Program-made: the position numbers and the translations under genes
Part shown: positions 33,759-45,700 of the stretch, piece by piece
How positions within the stretch are numbered: the first letter of the stretch is position 1
Layout of the letters: each line of letters opens with the position of its first letter
NCBI GenBank assembly: GCA_012064415.1
Contig: SSNU01000071.1
Location: 134,786 to 198,785, forward strand
DNA from: Gyrodactylus bullatarudis
Taxonomy: Eukaryota; Platyhelminthes; Monogenea; Gyrodactylidea; Gyrodactylidae
DNA: 64,000 nucleotides
Direction: 5' to 3'
The notes under the pieces: model-generated
The model's input: only the letters and a program-made list of their open reading frames with translations
The model's database searches: none
What the model was told of the DNA's origin: nothing

Positions 33759-36700
33759 CTATATAATTGAAATTAATACTGAATTAGTCTTGTTCTGGAG
33801 ATCAAAATTTCAATTTTAAATCTCACGGCATAGTCAACGGTGGAGTTTTCCGTAAAATCATAAACTTTGTATTTTTCCAGAATATTCTTTGTTGTCTCTG
33901 TCAAATGAACTTTACCAGGCTAATAAAGAAAAAATGCTAATTATTATTAGGTTCTCAAAAATATGCGATCAAAATTTTTCTCCATTGAGTAAAATATGTT
34001 CATTTTTTAAATTTGGATTTGGTGCCAAAATCTAATTTTTTGAACTTTGAACTGGCGTTTTTTATTGATATGTAAGTTGTAGTGTGTGATCAAAAGAAGT
34101 TTTCTAAGAATCAGGATTAGAAAAGAAAGCTGAATATCATTGTCAAATTATAAATAATCGAAATTCAGCTCCTGAAAGTTCGGCATATTTTATTTTCTTA
34201 TCTTATTCTGATCCTGAAAAATAGCTTTTGATCGAACAAACACTTTAATATCAATGAAAAATTTCAGTCCAAAGTTTGAAAAAATGGGAATTTGGTTTTT
34301 AAAAAATGACCATAATTTTCACAATTTTCCTTTGATAACTTGAAATTGATTCCAAAGATTTATAACATAAATCCGAACTCAAGTTAGCTCCAAGCTCTTC
34401 ACATCAATTAACTCTAGAATCGGAAGTTTTTGATTGCATAAATCTTCTACAAACCAAAAAGAGAGATTAAAAATACGAGAGGGAATCTTTAACCTTCCAA
34501 GAATTCTTTAACTTATCTAACCAAGTGGCTTACAATGCCTGATGATTCCATTTTTGATGCGATATTGACAGTATCTCCAAAAAGACAGTATCTAGGCATT
34601 TTTAATCCAACAACTCCAGACACAACGGTTCCAGAATGCAATCCTTTATTTTAAAAATATTTTTTATCATTACTACTTCAAAGTAGATGTTAAAAAATTA
34701 CCTATACGTATTCTGAGACTTTCTGGGGGGTTCTTATTTTTATCTTTTATTTGTTTTATTTCTTCAATCATATCAAGACCCATCTCAGCTATGAAGCAAG
34801 CGTGGCTCTTTGTACGTATTGGACAGCCACTCGCTATCATGTATGCATCGCCAATTGTTTCAACCTACAAAAAAAGCAAACAAACAGACTCATTTTTATA
34901 TTGAAACTCCATTGATCGAATGAAAAGAAAATTCAAGTTACCTTGTAAACTTTGTGTTTCTCTGTTAACCCGTCAAATATGGAATAAAGATTATTCAACA
35001 TTTCCACAACGTCATAGGGTGTCATAAGACTGCAAATTGTTGTAAAGCCAACTACATCACTGAATAGAATTGTGACATTGTCGAATTCCTGTAAAAATAT
35101 TTTTATTTTATATCTGTATGAGGAGAATGGCAGAGGATGCATCAACTGGTAGCAGAAATCACCAAATTTTGGACAGTTTTCACTATCAGAAAAATCTAAC
35201 CATTCGAGAGATTTAGCTTGACTTCTAAGGTTCAAAAAGTCATCAAATAATCTTAATACAGCATTTTTTACGAAAATAGTGGACAATTTTTCGATATTAG
35301 AGGAGACGTTGACACAATTAGTGAGTAAGTTCCAAAAATAAGAATAATAGGAGCTGTAACTATCAATTGGGTTTCTCAAAATTTGTGTTCATTTTTTCGA
35401 ATTTAGTCGAATGCTTGACAAAATTACAAGAGAGTTTTACAATATTAAGAGAATGAGATAATTAAAGGTTAGGATCTATTCGAATATAGGGGAGAGTTTA
35501 TCGAAATGAAGAGACGTTATTTCGTCTTTAGTGGACAGTTTTTCAATGTTAGCAAAGAAGCTTTTTTAGTGGAATCAATTTTTTACAAGCTATTTTTTAA
35601 CCCTTCCGTAGCCAATGTAACCTGGGAGATGGCATTGTCCTTTTCTCATCCATAATTCTGTTTTGAAGAATTTAAAAATAATTTTTTATCCCTTTTCTGA
35701 AAGTAAAATTATTACTCTTTCGAATAAGCTGCAATAGTTTATCGAGAAGTTATGACTATTTAAAAATGACTCGTTTTTGAAAAAGTATAAAATATAAATA
35801 ACCTTTTTTTTTGAAAAACCACTCACAGAGGTCGAAGAGAAAAAAAAGAAACTTTTATCGAGAAACCATACCCGTAGAATTCAAAAATGTGATCACCTCA
35901 AATTCATCTCTTGAAATAAAAAATTAGCCATTTTCAGGGTCTAAAAATGATCATTTTTTGGGCCAATAACTCCTGAACTAAAGTTTGGTTTCAAAAAATT
36001 GCATATTCGTTATCAGCGTATTCTTAAACCATTTCCAATCTTAGCTATGTACCTTGAAAAAAATTCTCTGGCTCTTAAAGGGTTAATATACTCATCCGAC
36101 AAAATTAGAGGAAAAATAACCAACAAGACAATGTTCTCAATTGGAAGAACTGAAAATAATGATTTAAAGCCTTTTTAACGAAAAAATGTTAGTGGATATG
36201 AGGAAGTATGTTATAGAGAGAACCATTTAATAGATTTTGATTTTTATCTGTTTTATTTACTTGAAATATGTCAATAATATTGTAGGAAACATTATTCCTT
36301 TAATTTTGATCAGCTTCTTTACTGATATTGAAAATATCTACTCTAACAACGAAAAAAATTGAGTAAAAATGTAAAGCTCTTCTCTAATTTCTTCAAACAG
36401 TTAACCTGTGATTATCTAATTCCACTAATTTTGAAACTTTTTTTCTAAATTCGTACAATTGTCCACTTTTTTTGTCTCCCTCGTTTTTCAATTATGATCA
36501 GCTCTCCTCTAATTTTGTCAAATGTTCCCTAATTTTGTCTGGCTCTTCGATTATTTTTCCTCTAATTTTGTCGGATAACTGTATTAAAAAAATAGCTTGT
36601 AAAAAAGCTTCCACTAATAAAGCTTCTTCACTAATACAAAAATAACTGTCCACTAAAGACGAAATAATGTATTTTTATTTCGATAAACTCTCCCCTATAT

Positions 36701-39700
36701 TCGAATAGATCCTAACCCAATTGATAGTTACACCTCTTATTATTCAGAGTCCATATGGATATAGTATTATTAATAATTACCAGTGACCACACTTTGCTAG
36801 TAGGTTAATTGTCTAAAAAAATTGTAAAAATTCTTCTTTGTAACAACCAGTGTGTAGGTGGTGTCAAAACTATGGCAGTGTTGAGTAATAGGAGATGAAA
36901 CATATCATTCCACTATTCCTGAAACTCTCTTGATTATTTTATCGGAGAATTATCCAGAAACGATTGATTTGATAAAACTATCATGGTATATGCCCGATGT
37001 GGCGTTATGGTATCTCTCTCACCTTTCTTCCTAGGTTCAAACCCTTCAACAACGGGCACGTTGAACACTCTGTTTCCCTGTTCCCGGATTTGTACAAATC
37101 ATTATTTCTATAAATTATTATAAATGTTTCCATTTCAAAATAAAAAAATACGCCGCTTTTTCGTCGGATTGGCTTACTCCACCAGGTCTGTCCACGACTG
37201 TAGGTCTAAAATTGACTATTCAAAATCACCTCTCTATTTCAACCTTCCCGTACCTAATCGTACCTTATTGACTGAATATTTAATTGATTTCATAAATGTA
37301 TCATTTCAGAGTAGGAATAATCGAACCAGGTCATAATATTAAAATCAAAAGACAAGAAAAATTTTTGTTTCCTAAACTCATTAGTAAAAAGAGATAGAAT
37401 CGAGAAGGGGTAATCGTTAGTTGATTTCCGATTATTTCAGACGAATTCTAGGGATCAATTTTCCACAACATGATTTTTCTCCCTTTCTTAAATTCTTATC
37501 TGCACCACGGGGTTGGGAAATCCCACTGTGTCCATGCATTTATTTTGTCATACATTAATATCCACCCATTCATGAAGGAATTTTTTCGGCTAGAACCAAA
37601 ATTACTCTAAGTCGGGATGAGCAATTATAATGTTACTAAAACCTATCTGATCCTCGCAATTAAGCTCAATTTTTCGTACTTCTATGCTTTTATCCTTAAA
37701 AACGCGAGTTAAACGGAAAAATGAATGCACCAATGAATTCCTTGTAAAATTTCGGTAATCTTTTAGTATATATATATATTACGCACTAATTTCTTCGGAC
37801 TGGGTGGCCATTGAGTTTCGGTTCCGACTGTAACAATGGCTTTCTACTTTTTCATAAATGCATCCAGAGAGACACCCTGATGATTCTGACAGGAGCCAAT
37901 TTATCTCGATTATCTCCAGTATTTCTATTTAGTTTATTATCGAAACGAAGAAACTGTTTGATAACGCAGTACCTGGAATATGACATAACTGTATGTATTG
38001 GGTATTTACTATCTTCATCCCAAAGTTCTGATAGATCCATATTTCTTTGTTTACTGACGCCGAAATAAAGCGAAATACCTATCCACTTTTGCAGTTCATT
38101 GAAAGTTATTGCTGAGGATTTCGAATTCTTGTATTCCATGAAGAGATTTGAATATTTCACGACATCATTCAATATTGTTGAGTCTATGAGAAGATTGAAA
38201 AAGTCAACCTGATCAACCATAATACGAGAATATTTTGTAAGTCCAGGTGTGAAGTTTATGATGTTATGAGCTGGTGTCTGGAAGTTACGGAGTGGTGAAG
38301 ATGTATACTTGATTGCTCCACATTTTGATAAAATTGTATTTTGATTCGAATTATGGTCAAGTTCGTCATCTGTAGGCTCATCATTTTCTAGGTCTGAAAT
38401 AATTTCATCTTCTTCTGATGAATTGGAAGAATCATCGACTGATTCCAGCTCCCTGAATAAATCCTCTTGAAGAGCGAGAGCAAGAGCGCCATAACTATTT
38501 CCTGACTCCATGAATGTAATAATGAAAGATAAAAAAGTTATTCTTTCATTTGAAGTCAATCCTTATCGGTATCAGCATGGGGTCCATTGGACCCCATTTT
38601 ATAGAATATGAAACTTGCTATTTTCAGGTTGCTAACTCCTAAAGTAAACAACAAATTGAAATAAAAAATATTCCTTTCAGTTTATCAATAGTGTTAGATA
38701 GATGTCCTAGAGTTTCATTTCTCTCATCCCAAAAATAAAAAAGTTGTCGGGCTCGAAATTCTCGTTGGGGTCCAATGGACCCCATTTCTAGTGCAAGGGT
38801 TAAAAGTATATGCTCACTACCCGTAAATTTTTTTTATTTTTGTATACTTAATTCAAGTTTTTATTGGTGATAACTTATGTTATTAAAAAATCTCATGATA
38901 GCTTGATTCACGAGTTGGGTATGCCTTTTTTCATCTAAAAAAGCCTTTTTTAGCCTTTATGAATTTACTTCTATAAAAGCCATTTTCGCATTAAAATAAA
39001 TCAGAATCCCCTGTCCAATCTCAGATACAATCAACAATTAATAAAAATATGACATAATACGCTTAAATTTGCACTCAGGATACGACTTCAATGAAAAAAT
39101 CCAAGGCTATTAACTTTAAAATCATCATGATATTCTACATTTAATGCTTATAATAACTAAAATTCACAACGAGGACTTTCAAAATTTAATTTCAACATAA
39201 ATCCAAGCTAAAATTAAATACTAAGTTCGTAAATTCAATTGAAACTTCCCTTTACTCTCCAAAGCTAGAGAAAATCATAAGCAAAATGATGCAAACGAAT
39301 ATTCAAAAAATATAATCAATCAGATTCCAGAGATTGTAGATATTTATACTTAATTCATTGGATGATCATCTTTAACCAATGATAATTAAAAATCATTTGT
39401 TAAAGGTTCTTGGTGGGTTGAGATAAAAATTCGTTTTGAAAAATTGAACCAGTTCGTATCCATGCCATGTAAATTGCAAAAGTTCACCGGTGAAATGTAT
39501 TCAGTTTAAGCGAAAATTATTATTTTGCCTGAAAAAATGCCTTTTTTCATTCAAAAACTGCCTTTTTCTCGTTCCCCTAGTTATCACTGATCTTTATCTA
39601 ATGATGATCTCGAATATCTTCATTTTACTGCTTCAAATTTTTGAAATCGATAAGAATTTTGAGGTCAAAAGTTGAAAATTCGAAAAACAGTCTAATTTTG

Positions 39701-42700
39701 GTCAGATTGAATTTTTTCAGAAAATTTTCTTAACCTCCTGGCTCATTTTATCATGGAATTCGAAATACAAAATTTTTCCTGACTTTCCGAAGAAAAGTAT
39801 TGAGTTTTTTTTAAAAATAGTAAATTCTCATCTTCATGTCAATTAGGGTTTATGTAAAAGATTCTCTCGTCTACAATCGTCTTCTTTTCAGACCGAACAC
39901 AAATTTTCTTAAAACTGTTTGAGGCTGAAAAAAGTATTGAAAACATTTATTAAAGCTTCGTGGCTATTCTATTTTCCCTAACCGTCAAGGACTGCCTTGT
40001 CAACTATAAAAGCAACTCTTGCAAAATTTGATCGCTCGATTAAAAAACTAAATCCAAAATAATTCATCATAGAAATAATAATCTTAATTATAATTTTATA
40101 TATGATGAAAAAATTTGAAAATACGATTTATGATCAAATTTAGTTAGAAAGACATACTTCACACGTTTCCAAGGGATTGCCACCATTACGAAGACGATCA
40201 GCAACGGCTCTCGGAAGCATCTGGTAGAGAATCTCATCAGATTTCTTCATTGCTTCATCCAACTTTCGACAGGTGTCCTCTAATCTTTTACTCTTATCAC
40301 TTTCCTAACAATTAAAGAGAATACAAATTTATTACATTACACAATAATAATTTCTCATGCATCAGTTAAATTTGAGAGAAATCGAACATAATTTTTGTAA
40401 TTCTGAAATGGTTTTTATTACAACTAAAGCCAATGAGGGAATAGTTAACCTATTATACGTTGTAGGAAAATAAAATAAATTTTTTAGAGAAAGATAATTT
40501 CCAAACAAATTTACTGTTATGGTCTGTCGGACATGGTATTCTCCCAAATGGTAATTTCTGTTATTTATGAGGAATAATATAAATTTCGATTATGTTTTGT
40601 TTTTCTAGATATTTTTTCTGTTATAGTGAGTTTTACTATAAATTACTTTTCTTTTATGATTTGTCAGGCCTTGTTTATTTAACTTTTTATATTTGTTATA
40701 TAACACATTTACATTATATCTATCCATCTTTTCTCAGATTACTGGTATCTCAGATTAAGGACCTTGGACTCAATTATAATAATAAACTTGACACCTCTGT
40801 TCATGCACCAACCATCCTTAAGACCCTCAGAATCAAATCATATTTCCTACGTAAATTTGTACATGCGCCAGACCTAAGACTGCTGTTATTCAAACAATGT
40901 ATTCTGCCCCATCTCGACTACGGAGCTTCGTTGTTATGTAACCTACCTGCAGGGACAATCAAAAAAACTGAATGTCTACAGTTTCAGTTCCTCCGATCTT
41001 GTTTCGGACCCTTTTCCTACAAAGAACTACTCAACAGATCAAATCTCCACCCTATTTGGACGAGAAGGATTGCCTCGTCTGCAGCTCTTTACCACAAGAT
41101 TCCCCCTCCTCCTGAACGCTGTTATAATCTACGCTCCTCAAGAGGTTTTACTGTGCTTTTGACTACCTTGCACCCTCTTAGACACAGATTCCAATTAAAT
41201 TTTAACGTTTTTAAAAACTTGAAGATTTCACAAATTGTAAATATTATCTCGAACTATGTACCAGATACTCATAACTATTTTACTAATTTTTTCAAATAAA
41301 AATCTTATTTATTATATAAAGACAGTTTAAATACATTTCAACTCAGAGTATGTATGCGTACCAGATTAAACAACATAATAGTAGTATCCATTCGGACATT
41401 TTATTATTCGAATTCGACATTGAAAAATTTTATCTGGACATAAGCTTGTGAATACATTTTTATTTCTTTTGAGATTCTGGTGCCTCTCAAATCATCTCTG
41501 TTGTATTTTCGAAAAGCAGCATCAACAGTATCCAGATCAGAAGATATAGCTAATTTAAATACTTCAGATCAATCTCAACAGTTGTTTCTTACAAAAGAAA
41601 CTAAGGTGTTTAATAATTCTGATTGGTATTATATTCATTTTCAATATTGTATTTATTATTCAAATAAAGAATTTGTGTAAAACTTACGGAAAAATATTAT
41701 TTAGACCCCCTTAACTTTAACTTATTAGCTTATCTTCAGCAGCTCAAAAGTTGTTTCCCATCTTTACATCAAATTTTCTCACTTGTTGCATAGCAAGTTT
41801 CAGCTCAGCTGCTTGCTGTTCTCCAGCCAGAACCATGTCCCGACTTGAATCATGCATACTCAAATCATTGAGAAACAACCCCACACTCCACATATTCTCA
41901 ACGTCTCGAATGCTTTTGAAAATATTGAAATTTAAATCAAGATTCACCTATAACTTCAAACCTGAACTTACACAGGAGTACATAGAAAGACAATTGCATC
42001 CCAGTCGCTCATGTATTTCATCTGGCCGCGTAATTTCAATCCAACATTTGACATGCTTAAAGTTTTTCGGCGTTCTGCTGATGCTGCTTGAAAAAAAAGA
42101 ATAAATTTCATTATCAAGTGAATAATTTGAGTAGCAGTTCGTTTCAGATACAGCGAAAAATGCGGCCCTATTGGGCGTAACTAATCAGATTCATTTGAGT
42201 TCTTTAAAGTGATGGATCATGGTGTAAGATCTATTCGAGCCTATGGTTTAGTAAAAAACTGCTTATATCATCCTTATACTTGGTCTATGGTTCGGTTAAG
42301 TTTCAGTCTATTCAATTGAGATTATTCATGTGATAAATCAAGATAAAAATTGGGAACTGGCCCTTTTATCGAAAAAGAAAAATCGGAAAATCAATCAAAG
42401 GTGCTTCACTAATGAGTTTCCATGAAAAAGAGAATCATTTATAAAAAGCAATCAGAACTAGTTGGTTGAGAATAATTTAATATTAATCTCGAGTCTTCTC
42501 CATCTCACAATGAAGGTTTTTTTCAAGCCAACTAGACTTAATTTCAAGTAATGTACCAAGTGTAAAAGAGGTCAATCAATATCTAAGGGGTAACTCAAGT
42601 TAAATTAATTTTTCAGGAACTATTTAATCCCCCTGAATATCCTCATTCAGCTTGCACACTGCTTCTGTTCAACTAGAAAATATTCAGATATTATGGCAAC

Positions 42701-45700
42701 GGTTTCCATAACAAGAGAGACCATTGTATCATACTTTTATTCATTTCGTAACTGTCTTCTGAAATTAGCTCGAATAGTAGGGAATGGTCATATGGCTGAA
42801 ATTGATGAAACCAAAGTTTCGAAAAGAATATACAAAATGTATAATAGTGGACGTATTCTGCGCCTTCAATAGGTATGTACTGAGAAAAGTTCGTTTAGCA
42901 ATTTTTCCAGTAGAAAACAAGAAGTTCTTGGCAAGGTTTTTGAAGATAATTTTGAGCCAGGATCTGGTGAATGTAAAGGTTATTCAGAAAGAGCTACAGC
43001 TGGCTATCCCATGACTAATCTCAATTGAACAGACTGAACCTTTACCAAACCGTAGACTAAAGATGGAGGCAGTTTTATACTAAATCAAAGGCTCGAATAG
43101 ACCTTAAACCATGACCCGCCACTTTTAAGAAATCAAATGAATCTGATTGGTTACTAGGGGATACTAGGCCGAATTTTTTGCTGAATCTGAAACGAACTGC
43201 TACCGAATTTTGATTAAATTGAGCGCTCAAATCAAATGTTGAATATCATTTATTCGCAAGAAAGAAATGTACTTCAAATAGATTTCCTATCGAATGGGTG
43301 GAAAACAAGGTATTTTATGAGGCTTAGATCAACAATAATGAGTTGCTAAAAGGATGTGTTATATAAATAACCCAGTGGGACATTAAGGGTCAAATTTAAT
43401 TTTCTTCTTTTTTCACTGGGATTTGTAGTAGTCTCTTTTGATCTGCGTAATCAAATTAAAATAAAGAGCTAATTGTAGAGATTATGCTTAATCTTGAACA
43501 AAATCTTTGAATCTTAAATTCTCCACAAATCAATCAGAGCTAAATTTCGGATTAAAGAAAAAAGAACTTACTCGCTTTCTCAAGATTAGCCTGGGATTCC
43601 TTTTTCAAGTTTACCAATTCAAAAACGTTATTTGTATGCAAGATTATCTGAAAAGTCAAAGAGAATTTTCTGCGTCATTTAATTTGATTTATAATCTTAT
43701 CCTTCTTTACATCAAAGTACGGATTTTCTCTCATCTATGAATGAGTTATTCCCTTTTCAATATTACATAGAAGGATAATTAAGACTGGTATTATTGCCTG
43801 ACATTGGGGAATTAAAAAAATTCTTTCAAATTGAAAAAATCAAAAATTTATATTAGAAGAAAGCATGGATCATGCTGGCAACCAAGCAGGTCCCTGCGCC
43901 CTTCTTTTGATGTTCCAATCAGAGGATTACATTTGATGACGAATTTTTTAATATCTATTTTACCGTTTGTCTAGTTACTCTTGATAGTCTTATGACAATC
44001 AGATAATCTTAAGAATAACGGAGTAGTTTGATAAACTTTTTACCGGATTTCAAGGTTAACAAACTAAAGCAAATTGATATGAAGTTGGGAATCTATGATT
44101 TTTTACAGAAATTTCGTCAAGAATTCGAATAAAGATTTTTTGGAATCCTACCCATGTTGCCCACTTTTACCATTTGAAGAAGAAAATTCTGAAAAAAAAT
44201 TATTTATATGAAAAATAAGGCCACTTTTTGGCGCCAAAATACCATTTTTTTGGAACTTTGAAGTGAAAATTTTTGTTGATTTGAAAGTGGGAGGCTGATC
44301 GGAAGAGTTTTTTCAGGATCAAGATTAAACAAGAAAATCAATTCAACTGAATCTGATCTTATGAATAATCACATTATCGTTTGGGAGCTGAAATTCGATT
44401 TTTTGATCAATTTCACTACTTGAAAATCAATGAAATTTTGAAAATTCAAAATCTCTCGAAAATGGAGAAACTGTCGATAATTTGACGGTGCTATTCAGCT
44501 TTATTATCTAATCTTGATCCTGAAAATCAACTTTTGATCACTCTCTCACTCTCTCAAAAATTTTAGCTCAAAGTTCGAAAAAATGGGATTTTGGCGCCAA
44601 ATGGCAATTTGAAAAATGACCATATTTTTCTTAAAAATAAGTTATTTCAGAATTTTCTTCTTCAAATTGTAAAAGTGGGCAACATGAGTAGGATTCTAAA
44701 AATCTCTAACAAATTCAAATTTCTGAGGAAAAATTGAGTTTTTTGTAAAAATCATAGATTCTCAACTTCATATCAACTAACTCAACAAATTGATTTACAA
44801 TTTGAATAAATTTAATGATGAATTTGGTTTCGCGTTCAAAAATTGTTCAAAAATAAAGCATAAGCTATCTCCTAACTAATCAATACTATCAATAGTTCGA
44901 AAGTTTAAAAGGCGGTGTTATGGCCATAAAGATTTCTTATTAAACGATCCAACAGTGTAGTGTCCCTAATTGGGACTTCTTATACAATTTTAACAGAATT
45001 AATTAAACTTGTCTCAAGAATAACAAGTTAGTGATGAATTTCTTCCCATTATCAATTAAAGTAATATAACATCTGGTTTCCAAAGATTTCTGTAAAATTT
45101 GTCGCTCGGCGTGTCCAAGAATTGTGCAATGAAGATGATTTCTGTTAAAAATTTCAGTGTCGACTAGGCATTCTCGTAGATTTTCTGAGCGCTCAATATT
45201 TGGCCAATGCCATCAACTTTTTTGAAAATTTTTTTTTTCTTGATTTCATAATGGGAAGGAATTTTATTTTGATCTCCAACTAGTTATTCTTGAAACCTCG
45301 TAACATTACGACGTAACAATTTTAACGAAGTGTTCCGTTGAAATTACGCAAGAAGTCCCAATTGGATTGTTTTCGGAAAATTTAATTCAGTCAGCCAATC
45401 TTATTACCGAGTAACAAGATCAGAAAGCTAGATTTTATTGTTAAACAGATTGTTAATCTTGAAACCCGGTAACAAGTTTATCAAATGAAATTTATTCAGA
45501 TTTAATACAATGAATTTCAATTAGTTGTCGAAAAATGGAACTTGGATCTGAAATAGAAAAAAATTTAGGCATAACTACAAAAAGTAGATCATCAATACCT
45601 GGAAGGTATATTTGGTGTCTTTACAAAAAATACAAGATTAAAGTTATGCCCCAGTTTTGGTGTATGAGAAATCCTACTCCCCAATTTTCCCATGAAAAAT

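Larger units (their letters stand above)
35341..36753. mobile_element. Nested inverted-repeat cluster in cyclase intron 7
   Basis: Outer arms (35341-35596 and 36587-36753) are reverse complements, for example TCTATTCGAATATAGGGGAG against CTCCCCTATATTCGAATAGA, and AACTATCAATTGGGTT against AACCCAATTGATAGTT. The left arm has about 110 bp of extra sequence. Inside lie a piggyBac-type MITE and a TA-CAGT element, end to end, so three insertions are stacked. Confidence 0.65.
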
